Notes under the pieces: generated by a model | Databases searched by the model: none | Told to the model about the DNA's origin: nothing | Seen by the model: the letters and a program-made list of their open reading frames with translations, nothing else | From: Parascardovia denticolens DSM 10105 = JCM 12538 | GTDB taxonomy: Bacteria; Actinomycetota; Actinomycetes; Actinomycetales; Bifidobacteriaceae | DNA: 64,000 bases | Assembly: GCF_001042675.1 (NCBI RefSeq) | Contig: NZ_AP012333.1 | Coordinates: forward strand, 248,001 to 312,000 | Direction of reading: 5' to 3' | Made by a program: the position numbers and the translations under genes | Shown here: one piece after another, positions 1 to 8,883 of the stretch | Position numbering within the stretch: the stretch's first letter is position 1 | Layout of the letters: every line of letters starts with the position of its first letter

Positions 1-108
1 GCGAGTCCCTGCGCTGAATTTTGGGTTATACTGATAGTGGGATGCCTACGCGATCTTGTAATAACCGTGTTCAAGCCATATGATAGCAATCGTCTGATGG
101 GAGATATC

Positions 109-558
109 ATGAATCTGGACAGGACTGAACGAAGGAGTTCGATTATTGCCCTCACTGATGGCAGCTCTCCTAGCAGGTATTTGCTTTATAAAGATACGGG
201 TTGGGATTGCGATTTCTTCCCTAACGTTAGAACGCAAGAACATTCTGATGCCGATCAAAAGCATGTGCGGGAATGGTTCAGCAAGGAGTATGGTGTTCCC
301 CTGAACTCGATACGCCTTGTGTTCAAGACCAGTCATGAAAGTCGTAAACCGTCAACTGAGCATAATGGCCAAGAACGCTATTACGTTTATAACATTTACC
401 AAGCCACCTTGGCAAAGCTTCCGGATACATGGAAAAAGGACACGTTTTCCATTGGCTCCCGCGAGTGCGTGTGGATGACCTTGGACCAGATGAACGCAGA
501 CCCCCGTATTCGTGAAGTGAATAGCGACGTGGTCTCAGCCGTGAAATCCGTCCAGTAG
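109..558 (+). CDS. NUDIX-like hypothetical protein
   Basis: A 149-residue protein. The ATG at 109 is preferred over an in-frame codon at 37 because GGGAG lies five bases upstream. The C-terminal part (YYVYNIYQATL, then ECVWMTLDQM.ADPRI.EVN.DVV) resembles the end of NUDIX-fold proteins, where a Trp-Met-Thr/Ser segment precedes a final helix. I do not see an intact NUDIX box (GX5EX7REUXEEXGU), so hydrolase activity is unproven; it may be a degenerate or binding-only member. It sits at the left edge of the polysaccharide locus, convergent with the flippase gene, and is followed by a terminator hairpin. The NUDIX link is an inference from weak similarity. Confidence 0.55.
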   Translation: MNLDRTERRSSIIALTDGSSPSRYLLYKDTGWDCDFFPNVRTQEHSDADQKHVREWFSKEYGVPLNSIRLVFKTSHESRKPSTEHNGQERYYVYNIYQATLAKLPDTWKKDTFSIGSRECVWMTLDQMNADPRIREVNSDVVSAVKSVQ

Positions 559-596
559 GAGATGAGAGCACGGGATTTTAGCGCCTCTTTTCTCAG

Positions 597-628
597 GCGA
601 CTTTCGATAAAGAGTCGCTTGCTTTTTT
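597..628 (+). terminator. Rho-independent terminator after the NUDIX-like gene
   Basis: Inverted repeat GCGACT (597-602) and AGTCGC (613-618) with a 10-base loop, followed by TTGC and six T. It lies 38 bases after the stop codon at 558 on the same strand. Confidence 0.75.
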
Positions 629-711
629 GTGGGTCAAGATGTGCGTTGTGTTTTGTGTGAGCCCCTGAGCTGCGCGGGCCTGGCCTTTGCATTTATTTGT
701 TGTGCATTTAC

Positions 712-2259
712 TCATGCATGTTTGCCGTGCTGCTTCCTGCTTATAGCCTTTCCGCGAGAAAGCCTCCCGACGGCCCTGCGTACCAGTCCACGTTCATACG
801 AGTTTGCGCTGACGAGGTAGGCAACGATCAGGAAGGCCAAGGTATAGAGGATGATGCCTAGAAGCAGGGTCCCCCATCGCGCTGGGAAACTCAAAGCGTT
901 CCATCCCCAAGTCGCTGCCGCGCAGAGGATGATGAAGGGGAAGGTTTGCCGGGCGATACTTGCCCAGTAGGCTTTCATATCGAGTCGAATCCTAGCCGCG
1001 TAATACCAGTTGAGGATCAGACCGCTGCTGATGAACATAGCGATTCCGGAGGAGATCGCCGCCCCCACGCTGCCGAAACGGGCCGCCAGGATGATGGTCA
1101 GGAAAATGTTCAAGACGGCGGAGACGATGTACATTTCGGCTCGGAATCCGTATTTGTTCAATACCTGGAGAATTGTCAGTCCGATGTTTTGTGCGAGATC
1201 GATGGTGAAGGGCACGAGCTCGATCACCGCGACCCAATATGCATCCTGGTAGCCGGGGCCAGCCCATAAACGGATAAAGGTCTGCCCAAAAACTATGAAG
1301 CCGGTAAGAACGATCAGCAGGGGGTAAAGGGCGACCCGGCTCACTCGCGTGAACAGCTCCGAAATGGCGTGAATGTCATGATCCTTATGCCAGAGCTGGG
1401 ACACTTTGGGCAGGAAAACGGAGGAGACGGCCGTCCCCAAAGGAAGGTAGGCGTTGACGACCTGGGAGCCGACCGAATATACGGCGACCACGCCCGTCCC
1501 ATACATGAAACCGAGGATGAGCTGGTCGGTCTTCCAAAAGATCTGGTCGGCGACGGCGGCGAGGATGATGGCCCCCGAAAAGGCGAGGAGGCCTTTCTCC
1601 AAGTCTTTATCGAGCCAACGGAGCTTGGAATCCATGCCAAGCTTGCGTTCCGCATATACATGTTGGATTGTGCGGCAGATGGTATTGGCGATGAGCTGGG
1701 TGATGCTGACGGTAAGGGCGTAAGGGAAGAATTTGATGGCTACCAAGACCAACAAAGGCTGCAGGACCGTCGTCGCCAGCATGGTCGCGCGCAGGAAGAC
1801 GAACTCCTCATGGGAAGTGATGACCGCGATGCTGATCGTGTTGTTCATGGTCACAATCAGATTGACCGCCAGGACGGCGATCAGGAGGCAGCTTTCGGTA
1901 AGCTCCCAAGGAGTGAAAGACTTTGCGTAGACCAGGCGGACGGTCACCGTGAGAATCACCGCGGCCGCGGAGAGAATGAAATTGGCCCAGCGGTAAATCC
2001 TTTTCAGAATCCCCAAGGTGTTGGACATACCGTCTTTGTCGCCCAGAACGTAATACTTGCTGTAATAGCGGGTCGCCCCAGCGGAGAGAGTCGAGTTGAT
2101 GACGTTAAGATAGGCGATGACCGATCCGATCATCTGGAAGAGGCCGTATTCGGCCTTCCCGATTCCTCCAAGGAGCAGGGGGACGTAAATCAGATTGACG
2201 ATAACCTGCGCCGCTGAATAAGCGTACGACATGATAGCGCCTGCTTTGCGTTTATTCAC
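712..2259 (-). CDS. Wzx-type polysaccharide flippase
   Basis: A 515-residue, very hydrophobic protein with about 12-14 membrane segments. It belongs to the MOP superfamily of lipid-linked repeat-unit flippases: the start (AYSAAQVIVNLIYVPLLLGG) matches the first helix typical of these proteins, and QIFWKTDQLILGFMYGTGVV is a typical central segment. Role by family: moves undecaprenyl-linked repeat units across the membrane for polymerisation by the Wzy-like protein at 3438-4823. The start drawn is a GTG; an alternative is the ATG at 2232. The C-terminus is basic (RRAVGRLSRGK). It is separated from the rest of the minus-strand cluster by the plus-strand lectin gene. Confidence 0.88.
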   Translation of the reverse strand: MNKRKAGAIMSYAYSAAQVIVNLIYVPLLLGGIGKAEYGLFQMIGSVIAYLNVINSTLSAGATRYYSKYYVLGDKDGMSNTLGILKRIYRWANFILSAAAVILTVTVRLVYAKSFTPWELTESCLLIAVLAVNLIVTMNNTISIAVITSHEEFVFLRATMLATTVLQPLLVLVAIKFFPYALTVSITQLIANTICRTIQHVYAERKLGMDSKLRWLDKDLEKGLLAFSGAIILAAVADQIFWKTDQLILGFMYGTGVVAVYSVGSQVVNAYLPLGTAVSSVFLPKVSQLWHKDHDIHAISELFTRVSRVALYPLLIVLTGFIVFGQTFIRLWAGPGYQDAYWVAVIELVPFTIDLAQNIGLTILQVLNKYGFRAEMYIVSAVLNIFLTIILAARFGSVGAAISSGIAMFISSGLILNWYYAARIRLDMKAYWASIARQTFPFIILCAAATWGWNALSFPARWGTLLLGIILYTLAFLIVAYLVSANSYERGLVRRAVGRLSRGKAISRKQHGKHA

Positions 2260-2420
2260 TGCTCAGCCATCCATTCTCGTCAAATTCGAAGGTAGTTAAA
2301 GCCCCCATGTAAAAGATAGTATACTCTAAAATATTAATTGAATACGAACAGCATTATGCGTTGGTTTTCTGGTCGAGTTATGCTATTCAGGAAAAAGGAA
2401 GGTGCCTTGTTTCGCTTTCG

Positions 2421-2426
2421 AGGAGG
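2421..2426 (+). promoter_or_regulatory. Ribosome binding site fixing the lectin start
   Basis: A full AGGAGG ends eight bases before the ATG at 2435. This makes the ATG much more likely than the upstream in-frame GTG at 2402. Confidence 0.8.
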
Positions 2427-2434
2427 ACTACCGC

Positions 2435-3448
2435 ATGGTGAATCATTTTTTCGGGCAGCCGGTTGTACCAAAGCATGCGAAGAGGTTCTCTGGCTCACAT
2501 ATTCTGGGTGAAGCAGGGTATGATTCCATTGGTGAAGTGACTTTCCACAATCAGGAAGGTTTTCAGTACGAGTTTCTGCCTTTCCAGGGCAGATTATCGA
2601 AAAAAAGTATAGTTATTCTTGAAGTTTTCATGGTTATTTTTCTCACATGGACATTGATCATTGTCTCGAACAGAGTATTGAACGGTCCTTTAACAGTGAC
2701 TACTTCAAATTACTCAACTGCTTTCGGTTCAATGGGGACAGCAATAAATCAATTTAATCCTAAAACCGGTGTTCAGACATTCACAAAAGATACGGATTGG
2801 CAGCAAGGCGCAATCGCTTTAAAAAGTCCAATTAATCTAGACCGAGATTTCAGTATTACTCTCTCCGTCAATCTTGGTAATAAAGATTCTCAGAAGTTTG
2901 GAAGCGATGGTATAGCCTTTTTCTTCCATTCGGGCTCAGCCTGGGAGTTTGGACATTCTGGTGGCAGTCTTGCCATCGGAGGTATCAAGGACGCCTTTGG
3001 ATTCAAATTAGATACATATTATAATAGCCAAAGCGATGCAGAAAAGGGCGCAAAAAAAGGAATGCAGTACTCTGCTGACCCTCCACAATTCGTTGCAAAA
3101 TCTTTCGGCGCTTTTATCAATACGCAAGGCGTGAACTCGCGGGGGGAAAACGATTCGCAGGTTCCGAAAGGCTTTTCGCAAGTCCTATTTTCAAATCCTT
3201 TACCGCAGGAAATCCCCCCACCAGATCACAATGAATTTCGAGATTTCTCTCTAATTTACAACGGTGAGACAAAGATGATGACCATTCGCTACGCTGGAGT
3301 TGTTTGGGAGAAGAATGTTAAAGAGTGGATTGGTCGCTCTTCGAAATGGTATTTTTCTATTGCTGCAACTACAGGAAGTGGTTATCATAATAGGCAGCAA
3401 GTACGAATTCAACGATGCGAATTCACTCCTGCGAAAATCAATTCTTAG
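2435..3448 (+). CDS. Membrane-anchored L-type (legume-like) lectin
   Basis: 337 residues. Order seen: a cytoplasmic N-terminus of about 57 residues, one membrane helix (about 58-79, with ILEVFMVIFLTW), then an extracytoplasmic domain of about 250 residues that reads as a bacterial L-type lectin: SDGIAFFFHSG (157-167), GFKLDTYYN (189-197) with Asp201, and a C-terminal strand KWYFSIAATTG. The D-T-Y-x-N then Asp arrangement matches the Ca/Mn site of legume lectins such as concanavalin A. There is no signal peptide or LPXTG motif. The gene is AT-rich, lies on the opposite strand within the polysaccharide cluster, and its 3' end overlaps the polymerase gene by 11 bases. Sugar specificity is unknown. 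A role in binding the cell's own polysaccharide or a host glycan is an inference. Confidence 0.78.
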   Translation: MVNHFFGQPVVPKHAKRFSGSHILGEAGYDSIGEVTFHNQEGFQYEFLPFQGRLSKKSIVILEVFMVIFLTWTLIIVSNRVLNGPLTVTTSNYSTAFGSMGTAINQFNPKTGVQTFTKDTDWQQGAIALKSPINLDRDFSITLSVNLGNKDSQKFGSDGIAFFFHSGSAWEFGHSGGSLAIGGIKDAFGFKLDTYYNSQSDAEKGAKKGMQYSADPPQFVAKSFGAFINTQGVNSRGENDSQVPKGFSQVLFSNPLPQEIPPPDHNEFRDFSLIYNGETKMMTIRYAGVVWEKNVKEWIGRSSKWYFSIAATTGSGYHNRQQVRIQRCEFTPAKINS

Positions 3449-4823
3449 AAGCATGAGCTGGGTGGAATAAGTTGTTTTCTTGACGATGGTTAAAATTTCT
3501 TGGAAAATGAGTTTTGATGGGAGGGTGGTGGCGCCCGTGCTGTCTGTACGGTCTTCCAGTTAAAAATCGATATAACCATACTCGTTCTAGTATAGAATTA
3601 GTTGAATTTAAATAATCCGGGTTTTGCGAGTAAATTATTGACGCTATCGCTAGTACAAAGAAGTCGACATAGAGCCATAAACAGAGGGCTTCCATAAGAC
3701 CAATGATTATGAAAAGCGAGTATGAAATGAAGATTGTCTTTGGTGCCTTCAATAGCTTCCACTCGCAGTATAAAAGTATAGCGATCCCAGCTGAACCTAT
3801 GAGAATTCCATTTTGGAGAATTAATCTGGCGAACAAATTATCTACTACAAACCGTATTGGTTCCCCATGTAATGAGTATGATTGAGCCGGCGCTTTGCTA
3901 TAATTGTTTCCTAGGAGGGTCAGCCCGTATTTTTCATAGTAGCTATGCATGAGATGGAATCGACCCGAAGAAAGAGAATCGGTTATAGACCAAAATCGTA
4001 TCTTAGGATTAAACAAGAATAGTGCAATAATGCTAAAGAAAGCAATTGCCAGCGATAAAGCTGCGATTAGGGATGTAATGGTTTTCTCGAACCTCACTTT
4101 GAAGTTGGGTTTTAGCTTAGGCTGAATAACCAGTAAATAAAAAATGACAAGTATTATCACAAAAAAACATATTGTAGATGTGCGAGAACCGGTGATGCGA
4201 TACGTAAACAGAGCAAGAATCAGACAGGTTATAGCGTCAAACCATCGTACTGCCCAACGTTTTAGTGTCAAGCATACAAGGCAAATAGTGAACAGATAAA
4301 TCGCAAGTGTATTTGGGTGTGTGAACCCCATAGAGTGACGGATTCCTCGCGATCCAGAGGCATTCAAAATAAAATCTGAAATCGTACCCGAAGCATATCT
4401 TCCAAAAGTTAGGATTCCAATTAGAATGAGGGAAACTATCAAAATAAAGGCTAAAGAGATTAGAGACAGGCCCTGGGCAGTCAAAATGAATAAGAAAATC
4501 CATACTAAAGTTTTTGATGAGGAATATCGTGAAGAAATGGCGAGCAAGCCTCCCGCCAACCCGAGCAGCAATAAATGTTTTACTTTATATTTCTGTAATA
4601 CAGCTTTTGTACAAAGGCAAATGAGAACGATGCCGTAGCAGATTTTTTTAAAGTGATTAAGATCGAGAAAAAGGAGTGTTTTATTACCAGTTAAACCAAG
4701 CCAAGAATTAAAAGTGAAGACAAAGAAAGCGATTAAAAACAAGGCTTCCCCAAGTTGTTTCACAAGATGATTTTGAGTACTGGGAATTTGTAGGTCTAGA
4801 AATCTGCGGATTTGCGACATCAT
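3438..4823 (-). CDS. Wzy-type O-antigen/capsule polymerase
   Basis: A 461-residue polytopic membrane protein with about 10-12 helices and a large loop near the C-terminus (FNPKIRFWSITDSLSSGRFHLMHSYYEKYG), the usual layout of Wzy/WaaL-type polymerases. R-x-H-motif residues follow in that loop. The start at 4823 (ATGATG) overlaps the stop of the upstream glycosyltransferase gene in an ATGA arrangement, which implies translational coupling; upstream in-frame ATGs lie inside that gene. Expected role: joins lipid-linked repeat units exported by the flippase. The gene is markedly AT-rich compared with the window, which fits horizontal transfer. A ligase role is the main alternative. Confidence 0.82.
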   Translation of the reverse strand: MMSQIRRFLDLQIPSTQNHLVKQLGEALFLIAFFVFTFNSWLGLTGNKTLLFLDLNHFKKICYGIVLICLCTKAVLQKYKVKHLLLLGLAGGLLAISSRYSSSKTLVWIFLFILTAQGLSLISLAFILIVSLILIGILTFGRYASGTISDFILNASGSRGIRHSMGFTHPNTLAIYLFTICLVCLTLKRWAVRWFDAITCLILALFTYRITGSRTSTICFFVIILVIFYLLVIQPKLKPNFKVRFEKTITSLIAALSLAIAFFSIIALFLFNPKIRFWSITDSLSSGRFHLMHSYYEKYGLTLLGNNYSKAPAQSYSLHGEPIRFVVDNLFARLILQNGILIGSAGIAILLYCEWKLLKAPKTIFISYSLFIIIGLMEALCLWLYVDFFVLAIASIIYSQNPDYLNSTNSILERVWLYRFLTGRPYRQHGRHHPPIKTHFPRNFNHRQENNLFHPAHASKN

Positions 4824-5908
4824 ACACCTGCCAGGCCAGCATGAGATTTTTGGGAGTGAATTTTTGAGGAAACTTTGAATATCAGTGTTAATAGAGTAGC
4901 ATTCTGGTATTTCGCAGCGAGGCATACTAGGAACCCTCGTGCCGAAAGGTTATATTCAGATAAGCGAATTCTACGGAGGAGTCGGAATGATTTAATCCGA
5001 AAAATTGCGCTTAGGCAGTTGCGCAGAAAGCAATTACTCAACTTCAGCGAATTATTGCCCCAACGATAATTCAGTTCTGAATACATGCGCATTCCTAGAT
5101 CAGAGGCATCCCAACCGAATCTTTCTCCTGATTCGCAATAAATGTTGAAACTCTCAAATTGATGTATTACATTGCGAAGGTCAAGATGCTTCGTTGTCGA
5201 GCCCGCCGATTGTATATACCAATACCAAACTTCATCAACAATGACCACAGTGTGTGCATTTTGAATTGTAATACTTCCGAATAAACCATCTTCGGCTAAT
5301 GACATTTTTTCAGAGAACCTTTCATCCTTGATAAGGTTGCTCGAATATAGTCTTGGAGCTATTGGATGTGGGCGAATGCCGAAATAGTCTGATCGGGTAT
5401 GGCCTTTTAGAGGGGTTCCAGAGATTGTAAATCGTAAGAAGGAACTAAGTTCAGACCCTGATAATGCCTTTTCACGCGAAACCAGGTTAGAAGGTAGCTG
5501 CGGCTTTGACTCTCCCAAACTAGAATGCGCCAAACGTCCAATCGCGATATCCGCGTTATTGCCCCGCAATGCTTGGGACGCATGTTCCAAGAAAATCGGT
5601 TCAACGGTGTCATCAGCGTCAACAAAAGTGATGTACCGCCCTCTACAGGTATCCAATCCGAAATTCCGAGCCTTGGAGACCCCTCCACGGGGCAGATGAT
5701 AAACATGTATACGGGGATCCTCATGCCCTGCTTCGTCGAGCATGGCGACCGTGTCATCGTCACTCCCGTCGTCAAGGAGGAGCCATTCAAAATCGGTCAG
5801 GGTCTGGTTCAGAACGCTGTTTTTGCATGCCAGGAAAAGCTCTTTGGGGGTATTGTAAACAGGAGTGATGATGGAGACGAGAGGGTGGTCTGAGGTGGTT
5901 GCCGTCAT
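4820..5908 (-). CDS. Family 2 glycosyltransferase
   Basis: 362 residues with a GT-A fold domain in the first 220: VSIITPVYNTP near the start, LLLDDGSDDDT as the nucleotide-binding acidic motif, and the metal-binding FVDADDTVEP. A C-terminal region of about 130 residues without membrane helices follows. Family role: transfers a sugar from a nucleotide sugar to the lipid-linked acceptor; the sugar cannot be told. The start overlaps the stop of the SDR gene (ATGA), and the stop overlaps the start of the polymerase gene, so three genes are chained by overlap. Confidence 0.9.
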   Translation of the reverse strand: MTATTSDHPLVSIITPVYNTPKELFLACKNSVLNQTLTDFEWLLLDDGSDDDTVAMLDEAGHEDPRIHVYHLPRGGVSKARNFGLDTCRGRYITFVDADDTVEPIFLEHASQALRGNNADIAIGRLAHSSLGESKPQLPSNLVSREKALSGSELSSFLRFTISGTPLKGHTRSDYFGIRPHPIAPRLYSSNLIKDERFSEKMSLAEDGLFGSITIQNAHTVVIVDEVWYWYIQSAGSTTKHLDLRNVIHQFESFNIYCESGERFGWDASDLGMRMYSELNYRWGNNSLKLSNCFLRNCLSAIFRIKSFRLLRRIRLSEYNLSARGFLVCLAAKYQNATLLTLIFKVSSKIHSQKSHAGLAGV

Positions 5909-6987
5909 CGGACCGCCTCCCCGGAATCGGCGTCATCGCCCAGTATCTCCAAGGTCCGGCGGAGCCCGTCGGCGATGGAATAATGCGCTTCCCAGCCCAG
6001 GGACCGCAATCTGGACCCGTCCATCATGGCCTTGGTGGCTGTGGAGTAACCCGCCGCTTCAATGGCGTCCGGCAGCTTGAAAATCACCTGCTGGCCGCTG
6101 GCTGCGGCGATCGCGCTGGCCAGGTCTTTCAACATCACGTCGGATTGGGCGTCGGCCACGTTGTAGGCTTGTCCAGCTTCCCCTCGCGTCAGCGCCGTCA
6201 GCAGGCCCTCCACCGTATCCGCCACGTAGAGATAGGAATATTCCTGGGTCCCTTCGCTCTTGAGGACTATGTCTTCGTGGGCCAGACCTTTCTTGATGAA
6301 TTGGGAGAGGGCTTTGGAATCCGAAGAGAGCATGGTGGGGCCATAAGTGCGCGGCAGACGGGGGATGAAGACGGGGACGTGCTTTTGGGCCAGAAAGGCC
6401 TGGCACAAGGCCTCCCCGCAGCGTTTGGACTCGGGGTAGCCGGCGCGCAGGGTGTTGCTGTTGATGTATCCGCAGTAGTCTTCGCTGAATTTTTCGGTGT
6501 CTTCGCGGTTCTGCCCGTAGACTTCCACCGAGGAGGCGAAGACGAACTTGGCCGGCGTCTCGCCCATGCAGGCGTAATCCAAGAGGTTCATGAGGCCTTG
6601 GATATTCGAGGTCACTGTTCCGATGGGGTCGGTGGCGTAGGCACGGGGGTGGGTGGTGCTGGCCAGGTGGATGACCACGTCGGCCGGGTGTGAAGGACGG
6701 CTTCCGGGGAGGCTTACGTCCACCTGGTCAAAGGAGAAATGCGGGTCATCAAAGTAAGGGAGCCGCTTGTGTGCCTTCTCTTCGTCGCGGCCCATGGCGA
6801 TCACGCGGATGCCGGCCTCGTCCTTGGCTGTTTTATGCATGAGGAGGTCAACCAGGAAAGTGCCAATCATGCCGGTCGCGCCGGAAATGGCGATCGTCGC
6901 CCCTTTGAACGAAACCCAGTCGATGCTGAGCGATTTCGCGACCGTTTCCAAGTCTTCCTGATAGAGCTTGTTTTCCAACCTGTGCAT
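5905..6987 (-). CDS. NAD-dependent epimerase/dehydratase (extended SDR)
   Basis: 360 residues. It shows the extended-SDR glycine motif SGATGMIGTFLVD, the HLASTTHP segment, a catalytic Tyr-x3-Lys (GYPESKRCGE) and SSVEVYG. The ATG at 6987 is preferred because GGAAGG precedes it; an in-frame ATG at 6999 is possible. It lies just downstream of the IspD/TarI-like gene. An IspD-like nucleotidyltransferase beside an SDR is the known pattern for CDP-polyol synthesis (for example CDP-ribitol or CDP-arabinitol), so reduction or epimerisation in such a pathway is a reasonable inference. A nucleotide-sugar epimerase is the alternative. Base composition is GC-rich, unlike the AT-rich genes on both sides. 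Confidence 0.8.
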   Translation of the reverse strand: MHRLENKLYQEDLETVAKSLSIDWVSFKGATIAISGATGMIGTFLVDLLMHKTAKDEAGIRVIAMGRDEEKAHKRLPYFDDPHFSFDQVDVSLPGSRPSHPADVVIHLASTTHPRAYATDPIGTVTSNIQGLMNLLDYACMGETPAKFVFASSVEVYGQNREDTEKFSEDYCGYINSNTLRAGYPESKRCGEALCQAFLAQKHVPVFIPRLPRTYGPTMLSSDSKALSQFIKKGLAHEDIVLKSEGTQEYSYLYVADTVEGLLTALTRGEAGQAYNVADAQSDVMLKDLASAIAAASGQQVIFKLPDAIEAAGYSTATKAMMDGSRLRSLGWEAHYSIADGLRRTLEILGDDADSGEAVR

Positions 6988-7078
6988 GATGCCTTCCATC
7001 CGTCCGAGTGTGTCCTAGCGTGTCTAAGTGTGTTGGCGTATCCGAACATGTCCTAGTTTACTGCCACCTGGCTTGAGC

Positions 7079-7804
7079 CTACTTGAGCCAGGTGTCTTCA
7101 TCCTGACGCAGGTAAGCCTTGAACATCTCCAGATTGTCTTTGGTCGTGAGCTTGATGTTCTTCTCCGAGCCGGCGGCGAAGTAAAGGCGGACCCCCAGCT
7201 GGACCATCATGGTGTTGGTGTAGTTGGACCCGTCGATACCGATCTTCTTCTCGAAAGCTTCATGATATTTGGAATCCAGGAGGTCGAAACGGTAAGCCTG
7301 CGGGGTGGAGACGCGACGGAGCTTTTCACGCGGAATGTATTCGGTGGTGGTGGAAGGGTCTTCCGGATCCACGAAGAAGATTTGCTCGTTGTAAGGCAGG
7401 GAGGTCACGGCGTTGCCATGTTGACGGGCGATGCGCAATACGTCGGAAAGGATGGCGGAATCGACCAAAGGGCGCACGCCGTCATGGATGACCACCAGGT
7501 CGTCCGGTTGGGCGATGCCTTCTAGGCTATAGACTCCGTTGCGGATGGATTCTTGGCCGGACTCGCCTCCGGGGACGATTGTGATCAGCTTGTCGATGTT
7601 GAACTGCTTGGCGTAGGCGCGGGTGACCTCTTCCCAACCTTTGATGCAGACCACGACGATTTTATCGATTTCGGGGTGCCGCTGGAAGCTTTCCAAAGTA
7701 TAGACGATGACGGGTTTGTCGAAGACGTTGATGAATTGCTTGGGCAGGTCCTGGCCCATGCGGGAGCCTGAACCGCCTGCGATGAGTACCGCGATGTTCG
7801 CCAT
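7079..7804 (-). CDS. IspD/TarI-family cytidylyltransferase
   Basis: 241 residues, close to the family length. Motifs: AVLIAGGSGSRMG with PKQF (CTP binding), VIHDGVRPLVD, and TPQAYRFDLL, all diagnostic of the IspD/TarI family. GGAGG six bases before the ATG supports the start. The context (LicD, SDR, glycosyltransferases, flippase) points to a TarI-like enzyme making a CDP-polyol for surface polymer decoration rather than the isoprenoid enzyme IspD. That choice is inferred from neighbours, since sequence alone does not separate the two cleanly. Confidence 0.83.
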   Translation of the reverse strand: MANIAVLIAGGSGSRMGQDLPKQFINVFDKPVIVYTLESFQRHPEIDKIVVVCIKGWEEVTRAYAKQFNIDKLITIVPGGESGQESIRNGVYSLEGIAQPDDLVVIHDGVRPLVDSAILSDVLRIARQHGNAVTSLPYNEQIFFVDPEDPSTTTEYIPREKLRRVSTPQAYRFDLLDSKYHEAFEKKIGIDGSNYTNTMMVQLGVRLYFAAGSEKNIKLTTKDNLEMFKAYLRQDEDTWLK

Positions 7805-7890
7805 TTAAAACCTCCGCTGGACAGACCCTGCCTGAATTCCTTCTTTTTTATAGAGCTTACACGCATGTTTAGTCTTGACTGGGCTTTCGC

Positions 7891-8742
7891 TTACTCCCGC
7901 CATGCTTTCATTTGATGATTCACCCTCTTTTCCACAGGTGGCAAAGTCATGTAATCGCCGTATATGCCGGTCAGATAGCTATCCCAGCAAGACATGGCTT
8001 TGAATCGTTCGCCTTCGAAGGTCACTTCAACCGTGTCTTCATACCCCTTGATGGGCATGCGTTCGCCAGCCCCGTAGAGTCCGTTGGTGAGGGCACCGAC
8101 ATACCCCGTGGATCCATATGGGTTTTCCTTGGCGATCCGATTGATTTTGTGCATGGCCTTTTTCCCCAGCCAATGATTCCTATCTATTGACTGGAAACAG
8201 CGTTTGACGATTTTTCGTAGGAAAGTTGTCCCCTCGTGAGGATTTGCATAGGACATGCTAAGAATTTTACGGTAAAAGGTCACGCGACGGTAAAGCTTTT
8301 GGGTTGCTGCAGCTGAATCGGGCAAGCCATCGATAGGCATGATGTCGATCCATAGATGCCCTGGATTTTGATTAAAACGTTCTTGAACATGCACTTTTGT
8401 CGAGACGAGTTTAACGAAGGTCGATTCCTCGAGGGGGACCAGATAGATATCTTCCAACTCGAGCCTTTTGAGTGAATGGTTGTGGTGGATGAAATCGATC
8501 ATTTTCATGTAGTCATATCGTGGCATTCCAACGTCGATGTCATCGTCCCAGGGGATGAATCCCTGATGACGGATTGCGCCAAGCAGAGTACCGCCGATGA
8601 GCGTGTATTTCAAATTCAGACTGCTGCAGAGTTCCTTGAAAGCAAGAAGGATGTTAAGCTCTTCTTTCTTTATCTCGTCCGCTGAGAGAAGGTTGCTTGT
8701 CCTATTCTTCGCAGGTTGGATCAGGGTTCTTACGTTGCTCAT
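7891..8742 (-). CDS. LicD-family phosphotransferase
   Basis: 283 residues. The hallmark LicD segment is present: TLIGGTLLGAIRHQGFIPWD, then DDIDVGMPR, near residues 43-70. LicD proteins transfer phosphocholine, phosphoribitol or similar groups from a CDP donor to sugars in surface polymers. Here the likely donor is the product of the IspD/TarI-like gene downstream on the same strand. No ribosome binding site is visible; a TATAAT box lies eight bases before the ATG, suggesting a leaderless message. The gene is AT-rich relative to its neighbour at 7079-7804. Confidence 0.87.
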   Translation of the reverse strand: MSNVRTLIQPAKNRTSNLLSADEIKKEELNILLAFKELCSSLNLKYTLIGGTLLGAIRHQGFIPWDDDIDVGMPRYDYMKMIDFIHHNHSLKRLELEDIYLVPLEESTFVKLVSTKVHVQERFNQNPGHLWIDIMPIDGLPDSAAATQKLYRRVTFYRKILSMSYANPHEGTTFLRKIVKRCFQSIDRNHWLGKKAMHKINRIAKENPYGSTGYVGALTNGLYGAGERMPIKGYEDTVEVTFEGERFKAMSCWDSYLTGIYGDYMTLPPVEKRVNHQMKAWRE

Positions 8743-8750
8743 AACAGTAC

Positions 8751-8756
8751 ATTATA
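8751..8756 (-). promoter_or_regulatory. -10 box of the licD-type gene (leaderless start)
   Basis: On the minus strand a perfect TATAAT (8756-8751) is followed by eight bases and then the ATG at 8742. Transcription would start at or next to the start codon. The -35 position has only TCTGTC, a poor match. Confidence 0.55.
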
Positions 8757-8883
8757 TATGAGGAGCCTTCCGAGACAGATGAAGCGAATCCAACAAATTC
8801 CTGACATGTAAAAGCAACGAATCGGCGCTCAAAGATGAATATATGCTTTCTGCGGTTTTTTGAATGGAAAATCGTGGTAGAGC

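Noticed and set aside
7079-7804. Naming the cytidylyltransferase ispD
   Set aside because: The family match fits both IspD and TarI; the surface-polymer context favours a polyol-phosphate role, so no symbol was given.
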